Origin: Marsupella aquatica
Lineage: Eukaryota; Marchantiophyta
Assembly (NCBI GenBank): GCA_973895155.1
Contig: OZ316891.1
Location: 24,924,001-24,988,000, forward strand
Direction: 5' to 3'
DNA length: 64,000 nt
Shown: positions 32,246-42,826 of the stretch, piece after piece
Position numbering within the stretch: the stretch's first letter is position 1
How the letters are laid out: each line of letters begins with the position of its first letter
Position numbers and translations under genes: made by a program
Notes under the pieces: model-generated
The model's database searches: none
What the model was told of the DNA's origin: nothing
Seen by the model: only the letters and a program-made list of their open reading frames with translations

Positions 32246-32572
32246 ATGAACAGGGTACTCATGAGGATGACTCCTGAAATGCCAACGTTGGATCCCACAT
32301 TGACCAATGAACTGCATGTGAGGAAGAAACAGAAGCAGGAGAGTGAATTAGCTAGCAAGGTGACCAGTACCCTATTGACACCTCTTGAGCTTGGCACCTT
32401 GCCCTTTACTCCTGAGTCTGTGTCTCGTGTTTCATTCAGGCAACTGTTGAGCCTTGTTCAAACTGAAGCAGGAGAAACACCTCCACGTCTAGCAGTACAT
32501 GTGATACCATGGTTATATATAAGGAAATTAAAAAGTGCAAAAATTAAAAAAATTTCAACTTTTAGTGGTTAA
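32246..32572 (+). CDS. Possible last exon of the coiled-coil/RING gene
   Basis: A 108-codon frame beginning MNRVLMRMTPEMPTLDP carries a basic patch (VRKKQKQESE) and then polar sequence to LAVHVIPWLY. It follows a T-rich, GTGTGTGCAG-ending stretch near 32,188 that could be an acceptor. No domain is recognised. Confidence 0.3.
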   Translation: MNRVLMRMTPEMPTLDPTLTNELHVRKKQKQESELASKVTSTLLTPLELGTLPFTPESVSRVSFRQLLSLVQTEAGETPPRLAVHVIPWLYIRKLKSAKIKKISTFSG

Positions 32573-33188
32573 CGGAGTATACTTTGACCGGAAAGGACCA
32601 TAAAAAGCGAATTGCAGTATGAAATCCGGAAAAATCCAGATAGCACCCTTTTTGGAACTCTTAAGTAACGGCACCGTTGAGCCATGCAAGAAGGCGTGGG
32701 AGAATGAATATAAAACCATAGGTCTGACGTCCGACCGGAGACCGGAAGTTGGCAACCGAGTTCTTAAGACCACGCCAGACCGAGCATTCCTCACACCACC
32801 AAACTGCTGCAAAAATCTTTCGTGAGGAATCACATGAGAGATTAGAGTCGGACAAGGCTGCCATTTCGAGGCATTAGTTGAAAGGAAGTTGGTTACGGGG
32901 GAAGTGGGTGATCATTCGATTGAGAGGGGAAGTTTGTGACTTGATTGAGATTTCCGGATTTGATAATTCCGGATTTTGAAGGGATTTTGAATTTGGATTC
33001 TTCCTCTCCCTCTCCTAATCATGGTGAAGAGAAAGGACCCGGATTTTGCCCCAGACAAATCCGGAATCCGGACGCTACCGAAGCAATCGACCAAGGAGCG
33101 GACAGTGATTGTGAATGAAAAGCCACTGCGACCGGAGATTCCCACGGATTTGAAAAGGAAGGACCGCTTATAGAAGAACCTTGAGACC

Positions 33189-33437
33189 ATGGGTTGTGCT
33201 AAGTTGATGGAGTTGCCATGGGGCTACCAGAGTGCAGTATTTGTGAAGGAGGTCCAGAATCGCCCGACCCTTGCTTCTGAATTTCTGGATTTGATCAGAG
33301 CCAAACTGGAAAAGTGGACCGCGGCAATTATCTCATCGCTTTTGGATGTGCCTTTGAAGGGAGAAGGCTTCCTGACCTCAAAGAACAACTTTGCGGATAA
33401 CTATTTTGATGGAGAAATTGATCCGAAAGATGGCTAG
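33189..33437 (+). CDS. Unknown plant-transposon-type protein, first part
   Basis: An 82-residue frame, MGCAKLMELPWGYQSAVFVKE...FADNYFDGEIDPKDG. No domain is certain. The NYFDGEIDP phrase and its position before a coiled-coil frame recall the N-terminal domains of plant transposon-associated proteins with long coiled coils. It lies within the TCCGGA-rich segment. Confidence 0.4.
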   Translation: MGCAKLMELPWGYQSAVFVKEVQNRPTLASEFLDLIRAKLEKWTAAIISSLLDVPLKGEGFLTSKNNFADNYFDGEIDPKDG

Positions 33438-33593
33438 AAGACGTCCCAGTGCTGTAATGAGGAGTTTTACGACGTTCTGTCCTTTTTGCTCCCACTTCTT
33501 TCCCCTGCCAAGCCTTGACGAGTTACAATCCGGATTGGGAATACGATTGCTGCTTCTTACATAGGAGAGAAGAAGATTTCCTGGGCCAAAGTT

Positions 33594-34692
33594 TTGGAGG
33601 AAGTTATAGCCAACCAGGTCCAAAATCTTCATTTGAAGACCCCCACATCCCTTTCTTGCTATCTAGCCAATCTTTATGCGATGGACCGGATTCTTACAGA
33701 TGAAGAAGCGGAGGAGCATGAGAATCAAGCCATGTTGGCTCAACTCGGAGATCCGGATCGACAGCCATCTGAGGGAACTGAATCAGAGGAAGAACCGGTT
33801 GTGGAAGTGCGACCTCCCAGGACGCAAAAGAGATTTGTACAGAGTCCGGAACCGGATCTTGTTGAAGATCCGGAACCTGTCCGGAGGCCGGAAAGTAGAG
33901 GAAGTCTTCCGGGTGTGACCCCAGTTCAAAGTGGACGGCATTAGCAGAGTTGGAGCATGTCCGGATTTTTGTGGAGAGCGCGATCGGAAAGACGAAGCAA
34001 CTTGAGGATCTTGTTGGGACGGTTGCTGAGATGCTCAACTGCAGTCCGGTTGTCATCGTTTCCACTCTGGACATGGTGATTAAGAGTCAGGCTAAGAAGC
34101 AAATCTGGGACTTAGAGGATCAGGCCTTCAAGGACAGACAAAAGATTGACTCTTTGGTGGACCAGTTGGATGCTGTACAGAAGAAATTGGAAGAACACCT
34201 AAAGATCCAGAAATTATTGAATGCTGCAGTCACCAGTGTTCAGGAAGCTATTCATGTACCAGCCCTGGACTTGTTGGAAGCCAACCTGATAGATAAGTAT
34301 TTAGCGACAGCCAACCCACGCACCCTTGTTAAGGTTATTGAGTGCAATAACCGCTTTGCCAAGAAGATTGCAAGAACGTTTGATCAGATGGAGAAACTGA
34401 TTTTGGATGTGAAGTCCATGTTGACTCCTTCCAGAATCCGGAATCCGGAACTTCTCCGGTGCTGCGAGATGAAAATGAAGTAGGAGGCACCCCACCCAAA
34501 TTTGAGAAGGTTGAGTTCCGTTTTCCGTCAGTGTCACCTCCGACTATCGGTCCAGCACGTGGAACACATTTTGATTTGAAGGACTTGGAGGCTACTGCGA
34601 TTTTAGGGACACCTCCTCCTCTGAAACCTGCTAGCCCAGTTGATCTTACACATGAGTCAGTTAGAGTAGATGTAGAAGATGATGCCCAGTAG
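33594..34692 (+). CDS. Coiled-coil protein of the TCCGGA segment (several frames)
   Basis: Frames 33,594-33,944, 33,950-34,483 and 34,459-34,692 run on with small frame changes. Upstream codons read KKISWAKVLEEVIANQVQNL, a phrase seen in plant transposon-associated proteins. Next are an acidic/proline linker (SEEEPVVEVRPPRTQKRF), a coiled coil (QIWDLEDQAFKDRQKIDSL, QLDAVQKKLEEHLKIQKLL) and an acidic C-terminus. It may be a non-autonomous retroelement (LARD-like) product; that is a guess. The frame changes suggest either short introns or decay. Confidence 0.45.
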
Positions 34693-34880
34693 CTTAGTAG
34701 TTTTTAGTTAGTTAGTTAGCATTTCCGGATCCAACTAGGATCTAACTCCGGATTTAGTAGTAGAACCGGAAATCAAAATCCGGATTTTGCCTTACATCCA
34801 TTTCCGGATTTTCCTTTGTTCTCATTTCCGGATTTTGATTGACAGTTACTTTTTCTCCCATGAAAACCGGAAATGACACT

Positions 34881-35960
34881 TTGTGACTTTTGGGATCCTT
34901 CCTTTGTGCATCTTAGGAGGAACACAAATCCATTTTCCTTTAGTTCTTAGTTTCTGTTGGAAGCATAGAAGCTCCTCCTCAGGTGCTCCTGTTGAGCCTT
35001 GACCTGTTGTGAGTAGAACTGTAGACTCCAGGTTCTCTTGTTGAGAAGTTAATACTTAGAAATTTTGCCATCATACTTTGAAGTTGGATTTTGATTTGAA
35101 TTACTCATATGGATTCTAGGTAGCATTGAACTCCTGTTGTTCCAATAGTTGAAATGGAATGTTTCCTTTCCCATGAGTAATTATCTAAATTTGATTGAGA
35201 CGTTATCAATTTGACAATCTAGAAATCTTTGTATGAGAAGATACCAATTCAAGTATTTCAGTACCGTCACCACTTGTTGACCAGAAAGAATTCTTGGTTT
35301 GATAACTAGATCTCTATGTAAATTTCTAGTTAATGTTTGATGTCTATTCTAATTCGACCATGTTATGAGCTGTGTTGCATTCTGAATCTTAAAAATCCAG
35401 AATCCTGTTGATTTGCTGGGGATCGTCATTTTCCATCATCTCTTCTCATGAGTCAATTGATAAGACATTCTTACTAGTCCTTTTCCATGCTTTTCTTTAA
35501 TTATTAGATTTTGTTCATTGATTATCATCAATCCTCTGGAGAGAGAACTCCATGGCAAGGTTATGCCGAATCAACATCTTATTTGTTCTTTTCAGTACCA
35601 ATTCGCTTTTCATTCACTCTTACAGGGAACAAATTCAGGTCTTTAGAAGTTAAAGTGTTCTTTAACCATCTGACCACTCTACCACAGTACAACTGAATCC
35701 CTTGTTCTTCCTCCCAAGTGCTTGAACTCCAGGAAACGATTGCAGCTTCTTGTAAGAGACCCATAGCAAATGGAATCTGAGGGTTTTCTGGGTACTATGA
35801 ACTGAATAACAAAGAATATCGTTTCATGTGCAGCAGATCAAATCAGGGAGGAAAACAAGAGCCAAAGCTGTGAACGGAGTCTAAACAATCAAGCAGGTAA
35901 CTTTGATTTTCTATCTCAAACCGTTCCCCTTTATGTCTTTGACTAGAACCGTGACTATTT
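34881..35960. other. AT-rich spacer, no gene
   Basis: No supported coding region or structured RNA. A short hairpin-forming phrase (GTTAAAGTGTTCTTTAAC) lies near 35,648. The density of TCCGGA words stops at the left edge. Confidence 0.5.
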
Positions 35961-35984
35961 TGTTTGAAATTAGCTTGGACAGTA

Positions 35985-36735
35985 GGGCCTGAGGAGTTCA
36001 AGTCCTTTATAGGGCCCAAGTCCTAGCGTGAGGACTTGAAGTCTGTGGGCAAGAGCTTCAGTCCTTAGGGTCTTGGTAGAGTCAATGATAGAGTCCTTGG
36101 TCCAGGACTGAGTCCTTGTCAAAGGACTCTGAAGGACCCCAAGTTCTTGTGGAAGGACTTTGAAGGACTTGGAGTCCTCGGGTGGCAAGGAGTCGGAGGT
36201 CCTCAGGCAAGGACTAGACTCCTAGTCCTTGGGAAAGGACCCCGAGTCCTTGGAAAAGGACTTGGGAAAGGACTGAGAGTCCTTGGGGAAAGGGCTGCAA
36301 GTCCTTGGGCAAGGGCTGCAAGTCCTGGGTAAAGGACTACAAGTCATCTTCGGGCAGGACTCAAAGTCCTCGGGCAAGGAGTCAGAGTCCTCGTGGAAGG
36401 AGTCAGAGTCCTGGGAAAAGACTCCGAGTCCTCGTGGAAGGACTCTGAGTCCTTGGGAAAGGACTTAGAATCCTTGGGCAAGGACTTCAAAGGACTTAAA
36501 CGTCCTTGAGAAAGGACTAGAAAGGACTCCGGCTCCTTGGGCAAGGATCCCGCGTCCTCGTGGGAGGACTCCAAAGGAGTTTGAGTCCTTATCGAAGGAT
36601 TTTGAAGGACTCAAAGTCCTGGAACGACTCTGGGTCCTTGTGGAATGACTCCAAATCCTTGTGGAAAGGGCTTTAAGTACTGGCCGGGGGAATGATTGCA
36701 AGTACTCAGGGAAGGACTTGACGTCCATGGGGCTC
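35985..36735. repeat. Dense AAGGACT/AGTCCTT palindrome array
   Basis: Dozens of half-sites alternate as AGTCCTTGGG(C/A)AAGGACT and AAGGACTCNGAGTCCTT forms over about 750 bp without a fixed unit length. Related single palindromes occur at 28.87 and 29.15 kb. The array could fold into long hairpins if transcribed. It lies directly upstream of the PDZ-like exon. Confidence 0.9.
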
Positions 36736-37076
36736 TTGTAACTGGTTTCTTGTAACTGGAACTTCAGCGGACACTTTTGAATTCTTGCTTCTGAGAATGA
36801 GGTGCTTTAGTTTTGCAGATGGAGAAGCTTAGCCTGCATGATACTCTTCATGAAGTCAGGATTGATAGGATATGGGGTCTATGTGCCGGAGGCTTTACGT
36901 ATGAAGGCTGTGGGGGAGTTTTGAGTGATGGTTGTCCCTGCACTTTGGGGAAGTACAAATGCAGGTTGAGAATGCAGAACCCCGAGTCACCATTGGGTCC
37001 TCGATCTTGCAGCAGACTTCAACACACTTGTACAAGGGATGGGGAAGGAACATACATGTACTGTTTTGCTGTGCAG

Positions 37077-37400
37077 GTTGGCGACATTGTGCTTCAAGTG
37101 AATGAAGCTAATGGTCAGCAATTGATGGGGATCACGGGCCAGGAGTACAGGGATTCAAACATTGATAGGAGAGACCAGATTAGGGATCAGGTTTTGGCTG
37201 GGACTTGGATAATCAGGTATGTCAAGGGTGACAGGGAAGCTGATCTGTCTCGAGCTTTGTACTTTGAAGAAAGCAAAGTCAAGGATCGAGTAGACGAGTC
37301 ACTTGTGGCGCTAGGTGGCCTTAGCAGGCTAAAGAATGTTGTTGTTGACCTAGGGTCAGATATAGTGGATTCGTTCAGATCTTTTAGCATCAGAAAGTAG
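37077..37400 (+). CDS. PDZ-like C-terminal exon, possible host gene
   Basis: After an acceptor (TTTTGCTGTGCAG) the frame opens VGDIVLQVNEANGQQLMGIT, which resembles the carboxylate loop and second strand of a PDZ domain. It continues with IIRYVKGDREADLSRALYF and ends DIVDSFRSFSIRK. A preceding exon candidate begins at 36,816 (MEKLSLHDTLHEVRIDRIW). Upstream exons are not found; the AAGGACT array lies where they might be. This could be the 3' end of a host gene cut off by mobile DNA, or an intact gene with distant exons. No element word is seen inside it. Confidence 0.45.
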   Translation, partial: VGDIVLQVNEANGQQLMGITGQEYRDSNIDRRDQIRDQVLAGTWIIRYVKGDREADLSRALYFEESKVKDRVDESLVALGGLSRLKNVVVDLGSDIVDSFRSFSIRK

Positions 37401-38285
37401 GCAGCCTCTACAAGCAAGGGGTTTGAGGATGGTTGGTTCAATGAACTGTGTCTTCAATGATACTTTGTTTTGGATTGAGGCCTTCAAAGCCTAGTTTTGA
37501 TTGTAACAGGATGAGCATTTTATGCACCTTATCTTCTGTCACTTTGTATACTCCACGATTCAGTCTCTCCTTTGTCTGTTGGTCAATATGTGAGCTCACG
37601 TCTTGCATAATGCAACAACGATCGTCAGCCCAGTGGTGATTGGAAGTTTGTTCCTCTCATTCAAAGAGCTGTGTACATAAATTTTAATTGGTGATGTTCT
37701 ATCATTTTGTATGACAACGACTGAAACTTAGCTTGATGTCACGTAATATTGAAAAATCAGAAGGTAACTAGCTCAATGTGGAGCTGAAGCGCCAATGATT
37801 ACAAAGCCACATTTAGTTGCTCTCAACTTGTGCCAACTGAATATTGATCATCAGCAAGATCATTAGCCATAGTTACCCTTAGTACGGGGGAAATTTGAGC
37901 TGTGTGAATGCCGCAGGTTAATTTAGTCCTCTAATGCTCTAATAAAAGAAGCTATTCCGCATGCTGCTACCGCCTTGGCCCATCAGGTATAGCGACCGAG
38001 ACAGCAAACAGGCAAACAGCAAATACTTTTCCTGTTTGCCTTATGCTGTTACCAGGAAAAAACATCTTGTACCAGGGGAAAGAACACACAATCAGGAGTT
38101 TAGAATTGTTTAAGTTGGAGTTAGTCCATTGCGGTGAGGGAGGATACCATGTCATGAATCGCTGAACCACATAATAATTGAACCTCATATCCCAACACAA
38201 ACAAGGGGGAGCATACATAAAAATGTCAAGGAATACACACAAAACTTTATGGTATTATCTGGTCCAAAATAAAAGCGAACAACGT
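37401..38285. other. Spacer between the PDZ-like exon and copy 2
   Basis: No supported gene. Neither the AAGGACT nor the TAGCGCC word is seen until 38,292, so the left end of copy 2 probably lies within or near the right part of this segment. I could not identify its terminal repeat. Confidence 0.5.
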
Positions 38286-38517
38286 CTTGACTAGCGCCTG
38301 GCGCTATCTTATCGGTATTTAAGGAAACAAATAGTTGGCATTGAGAACATCAAGCACAATACGATGATATTTAACGGTGTAGACTAAACAACAAAAATAT
38401 CAGCGCTTGGCGCTAACAAAACATGACGCGACATAGATAACACTTTTCCGTTGACATACGACAAAATCAATATAATCATTTGGACCGATAATACAACCTA
38501 CATCATCATGATTCATG

Positions 38518-38866
38518 CTATAAACCATGAGCATTTTGCCTCTCTAATATGAGCCGAACCTCTCCAACAGTGAGAATTGGTTGGCTGGTCAATGTAGATT
38601 CCTCAACGTCTAGTTTGAAAATGGTAAGGAAAATCCAATACAAATGTTTGCAAGGCATATATGGATGTTTCCGAGAATGTCGCCGGTAGAAATCCTCACA
38701 CAAGCAAGTGGGGAAAATGCAAAGTAACAATTTGGCGTCCGCATATTTTCGTGCGTTTGCACCTTAAACTGCTTTCCCCATGCATTCCCAATCGCAACAT
38801 CCCATTCTCCCTGAATGGACATCGTCTCTTTTTTTGCAGACGCAATTCTGTTCATGTGACCCTGGG
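38518..38866 (-). pseudogene. MULE transposase, copy 2: SWIM-finger C-terminus, separated by the CACTA insertion
   Basis: The minus-strand frame reads QGHMNRIASAKKETMSIQGE, then CIFPTCLCEDF...HPYMPCKHLYW, then TSQPILTVGEVRLIL. It matches copy 1's end (ALARIQNAKTEAI, CVFPSCSCKDF, FPCKHLYW, NQPILTLTEVRGLV), with the SWIM finger as C-x-C...C-x-H. Its upstream continuation lies more than 10 kb away, to the right of the CACTA element. A small frame change occurs between the first part and the finger. Confidence 0.8.
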
Positions 38867-38869
38867 TAA

Positions 38870-38883
38870 CACAACTACATTAT
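38870..38883 (+). repeat. CACTA left terminal inverted repeat
   Basis: CACAACTACATTAT, preceded by TAA. It pairs with the right end at 49,383-49,396. The first eight bases are identical and two of the next six differ. Confidence 0.9.
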
Positions 38884-38899
38884 CAGGACTTTTTACGTG

Positions 38900-39140
38900 T
38901 TACATGAAGACGTTAAGCCCGACGTCTCCTTGCTGCTAAAGAAAGGCGACATACTCGACGTGAATGACGGCACGTTTTGTACGAAGTAACAAAGGTTACA
39001 ATTTACATCGTCCAAAACTACGTTACATACGTCAGTCCATACTACGTTACATATTAACGTCGTAAATAAAGACGTTATTCTGGACGCAGATTGAACACAG
39101 AAATCAGCTGATAACATCGTTTAAAACGACGTTAATTTCA
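38900..39140. promoter_or_regulatory. CACTA left subterminal word cluster
   Basis: Many AACG/ACGTCGT/GACGTTA words in both orientations, for example near 38,909, 38,922, 39,048, 39,070 and 39,126 (AACGACGTTAATTT). In En/Spm elements such subterminal repeats bind the TNPA-type protein. The same word recurs in this element's introns and spacers near 40.2-40.4, 41.8-42.05, 44.7-44.9, 47.8-48.1 and 49.0-49.3 kb. Confidence 0.8.
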
Positions 39141-39488
39141 GATTACGTAGTTTGTGACTTTGTTAATGATGAGTCTGTCCAGGACGTATGAGTAGTTAGT
39201 CGTGTGAGGCTTGGTAAAAATGGTGTTAACGAGAATGTTTGAAAATAGTACCAAGAATGGAGAGACGCGAATGGAGTGCCGTTTGTGGTAAACATTAATC
39301 TTGTATGGAACATCCTTCCAGGCTACCTTAGTTGGGTGGGCTTTAGGTTTAGGTTCATATACACACGGAATACACATAAAATAGACATATGAAGTCCGGA
39401 ATGCCACTATAAATGGGTGGCGTCAAAAGTTTGTGCCAAAAATGTACAAAATGCAGGTGGACGTCCACCTAGTCATGCATGGTATACC

Positions 39489-39751
39489 CTAATGCCGCTG
39501 AGAGCGGCTCCTATCACGTCCAGACCTGCGAACAGAAATACGTGGCGGTGCCTCCGACTGTTTGCCTCGGGGCTGCAACTCGTACCGAAGTGGATCCTCG
39601 TCTGAACTACTGCTACCAGACACCAACTCCACAGCTCCCTTGCCTCTACTCCTAGGGACTACATCTCTAGTGCCACTGTGTCCCCTAGTGGTATCCCTCT
39701 CGACACGGCTCCTCTTCCTCTCTCTATGTCTCTCCCTCCCCCCCCCTCTCT

Positions 39752-39783
<32 letters not shown>

Positions 39784-41696
39784 CATCGTCTATGGCTGGT
39801 ATGACCCCTATCAGTCTCCACTGGAGGGGAGAGGTTAGAAGATGACCGGCCCTGTGTACCTAAACTGCCCTCCTGCCCACAGTCTACTAAGGCCTCCTCC
39901 TGCGTATCAGGCTCCTCCCCTCCATGATCTGCCTCCTCATCTTCCGCAATGGGTCATGCCACTAACCCCTCTGGAGGACTCCAATCCTCCTGGATATGAC
40001 ATAAGGGATCAGTTTACCTCCTGCAAATAGTGGATGCAAAACCTAGTATAGAAGGAACCTAACCTGACTATGTAACTTACCACTGGGTGGTCCTCCGGGA
40101 CTGAGTCCAGCTTAGCCCATAGGGCCGCCGGGCCATAGCGTTTTGAATAGAGCCACTCCTGCTCACTTGGCTCGGCGTTAGCTCCAAACTTGCGTTTTTG
40201 CAGGAAATTGGAGAACGTTGTCACCATCGTCGTTAACTACAATGTACCTAACGACGTTTTAAAATTTAAGGTCGTCCAAGACAAGGTATATAGTGAAACT
40301 TCAATATTAACGATGTAGAAAAGACGTTAATTAAATGTAACGTCGCGAGAGACGACGTTAGGTAGGATGAACGTAGGGGGTCTAGACGTTAAATTTAGAA
40401 CTTGCGACGTTAGAGGAGAAAAACGACGTTAATTCAATGTTCTCACCGCAGCGGCCAAAGCATGAACAAGTTGTGCTTTGAAGAGGGTGGGGGACTTACA
40501 TAGGTTGCAAGGAAGCCTCGCCATCCTCCCTGGCCCCAGAAATTGGTCACACGCAGGCGGCCATTTGATTTGCGGGCTGTAGCAGCTTTGTCCCCCATGT
40601 GCACTCGCTTGCCTACTGGGGTGTCAGGTGCTGCTTCCAACTCAGCCACGATCAACTTGAAGTCGGCGTCGCTCATTCCTTCTGGTTTCAGGTATTGCTC
40701 TGTCCTTGGGCATCTCATTTTTCGAACCTTGTTTCTCCATCTAAACCTCCGATCTGCAAGGTAGCCTACGATCTTTTGTCTGATGTGCCTATAGTCTATT
40801 TCACGGCCGTTCCTAAACCCAGCTTGCACATCGTTCAGGAGGAGCTGAAACTTCTTTGGGTTCTGCGCGAGATCCTTCCAAGTTGTCCAACTAGGACAGT
40901 GCTTGGCACAACACGTCTGCACTCGATTTGTGAGGGCCTTCTCATCCAGAACATCCGGCCTAGCATCAAACGCATCCAAGGTGATGGTTGGGAGTTTGTC
41001 TCGACTCACAGCAGTAGTTATCGGTCGCGCAGGAGAAGGTTGTCGCTTCTTGTGGGAGTGACGTTCACGCTGAGGTGAGTACCTCTCTCTTCTGTCTGCC
41101 CTTGCATCTCCCTCTGTTCTTCTTCTTTTGTATGTACCTCTACTGTGTGGATCTGCATCTCTATACTCCTTCCCTTTCCCCTTCCGTCTTCTCTCATCAA
41201 GGCTGCTATTGCTGTTGTGTGTTCTATCACGATGCCTCCTCCGCCTGCGAGAGTCCCGATCCTGATCAGGCTGGAATCTGTCATGTGCTACCCGGACCAC
41301 ACTCTTGATTGGGGTCCCACTAGGTGCCTGAGAATCAGGCTGCATTCCATTGAAGGCAGGATCGTCCCACCCATCATCTAGTAGGGACGGGAAGGAGTTC
41401 AGAGCATCGATCGAAGGCCCCCCATCCTCCCCCAAGAGCGTTGCATTCTCAGTTTCCACATAATCATCGAGGGTAGGAGCATTGGCCTCTATATTTTCCA
41501 GGTACTCCAGAAACTGAGACTCCTTGCTTCCTTTTCCTCCCAAGAACTTCCAACTCTGGTTGAAAGCATGTATCAGCGAATGTGTCGATTGCATAGCTTT
41601 ACGCACCTTTTCTAACTCCCCTGGATCATCCATAGCCACCAAGTCTGCATCAAAATCTCCACTGGAAGGGAGATAGCCTGGATGAGCCATAGTCAT
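39489..41696 (-). CDS. CACTA second gene: arginine/serine-rich DNA-binding-type protein (TNPA-like candidate)
   Basis: The main exon (40,500-41,696) starts at 41,696 or 41,690 (MAHPGYLPSSGDF). It has an acidic N-terminus, a strongly basic RRRRRHRDRT/RERY region, then a folded part (CPSWTTWKDLAQNPKKFQLL, DYRHIRQKIVGYLADRRFRWR) reminiscent of plant CACTA second-ORF proteins. A donor CTAT|GTAAGT at 40,499 leads, in phase 0, to an exon starting 40,239 or slightly inside (TTFSNFLQKRKFG...SEQEWLYSKRYGP). A third piece, 39,489-39,820, is RERE/RS-rich. Internal joins are not fully resolved. It is divergent to the transposase gene, with word-rich DNA between them. The likely role is binding the AACGWCGTT words; this is inferred from En/Spm TNPA. 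Confidence 0.6.
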
Positions 41697-41779
41697 TCAC
41701 TATTAAGATAGGAGGTCAAGAGGGGGAGAGGGGAAGTGTTGAATGTTGAATGTGAGTCACATTCAAGTCACTTCCCGAT

Positions 41780-42060
41780 GTTTTGTTAAAGGAAAACAGC
41801 CGTAGCCCACGAACCTTGGAGACCCGCCGTTACCCTAATTTAACGTCATTAATCACAACGTTAACCAGGAGTGTAGGGTTTAGCAGCGACGTTACATATA
41901 ATTACGTCATACCTAACGACGTTAACTTATTAAGTACATCGTACATTATTACGTAAACTAAATTCGGCAACCTCCCCACAACCTAAAAAACGACGTTAAT
42001 TTTAGGGGAACGTCGTGTGGATGGACGTTAGTTTGGTTAACGTAGCGGGATACGTTTATG
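41780..42060. promoter_or_regulatory. Divergent promoter spacer of the CACTA, word-rich
   Basis: AACGTCATT, AACGTTAAC, TAACGACGTTAAC, AACGACGTTAATTT, GGAACGTCGTG and GACGTTAG words crowd this spacer between the minus-strand second gene and the plus-strand genes. Clustering between divergent starts suggests a control region. Confidence 0.65.
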
Positions 42061-42111
42061 CTTGGGGTTTAATATGTTGTGGGGGCCTTTGTAAATTTGA
42101 TCACAGGGGAC

Positions 42112-42722
42112 ATGGCAACCTATGCATCGGACCATGATGGCGGCAGGCATCATCGGCACAGATACCATCATCATCATAGGGGGACGTATGATGAGTTGGA
42201 TAGGCAAAGGGATGACTCGTGTGACGATGACGATGAGCATGGCGGTAGTTCTCACCGACATAGACACCATCATCGGCATAGGGGGAGTTCAGCTTCATTG
42301 GGCTATAGGAGCAATGACGAGCGGCAGAGGAGGAGGGATGACGAGGGAGGGAGGAGGAGGGATGACTCATCCTATGAGGACCATGGTGGGGGTACTTACA
42401 CCCGACGCAGAGATGACCATCATCATAGGGGGAGGGACAACCTGTCGGACCGGGAGAGAGATTACTCACCAGACATGTATGATCGATCTAGGCGTCACCG
42501 ATCCAGGCGTCGTCGACGCAGACATGGTTCCGACGGTAGGAGAGGCCGGAGCCCCCATCATGCTGATGGATTTGGAGAGGCCATGGCTGCTCTTCAGGGG
42601 ATTGGGCCAATTCGCAAGATGCCTTGCCCTTGCAGACGATGCAAGGGTGTTGTCTTACACGAGAGGACCACTGTCCTTAGCCATTTAGGGATCCATGGTC
42701 GTTACACCCCCCGACCCGAGAG
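42112..42722 (+). CDS. Transposase-associated zinc domain with histidine/arginine-rich N-terminus
   Basis: From ATG 42,112 (MATYASDHDGGRHHRHRYH) the frame is dominated by H, R, D and S. It ends with PCPCRRCKGVVLHERTTVL followed by HLGIHGRYTPRPER, the plant transposase-associated domain (C-x-C-x2-C..., then SHL..HG). This domain normally begins TNP2-type transposases. A strong donor (GAG AG|GTAATA) ends the exon at 42,722. The phase does not fit the next acidic transposase exon. The nearest AG in a phase that enters the SET frame is at 42,866-42,867, which would give a zinc-domain/SET fusion. Whether it joins SET, the transposase or both is unresolved. Confidence 0.6.
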
Positions 42723-42826
42723 GTAATACAATTTTGTTGGGTATTGCAATTATGATAACATCTCCTTCCTTGAATTGTTTTTTGATTGTCATATTCTGAA
42801 CTTGTTTTGGTGAACATGTGGAACAG

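Larger units (their letters stand above)
32590..34880. repeat. TCCGGA-rich segment
   Basis: About thirty occurrences of CCGGA or TCCGG, many as TTTCCGGATTTT or AATCCGGAA, fall between about 32,590 and 34,880, with very few outside. They occur in both spacer and coding DNA. TCCGGA is a hexameric palindrome containing CpG. Confidence 0.8.

Noticed and set aside
39562-39804. Plus-strand open frame rich in Leu/Ser/Pro
   Set aside because: It is the complement of the RERE/RS-rich exon of the CACTA second gene and a CT microsatellite; no independent support.
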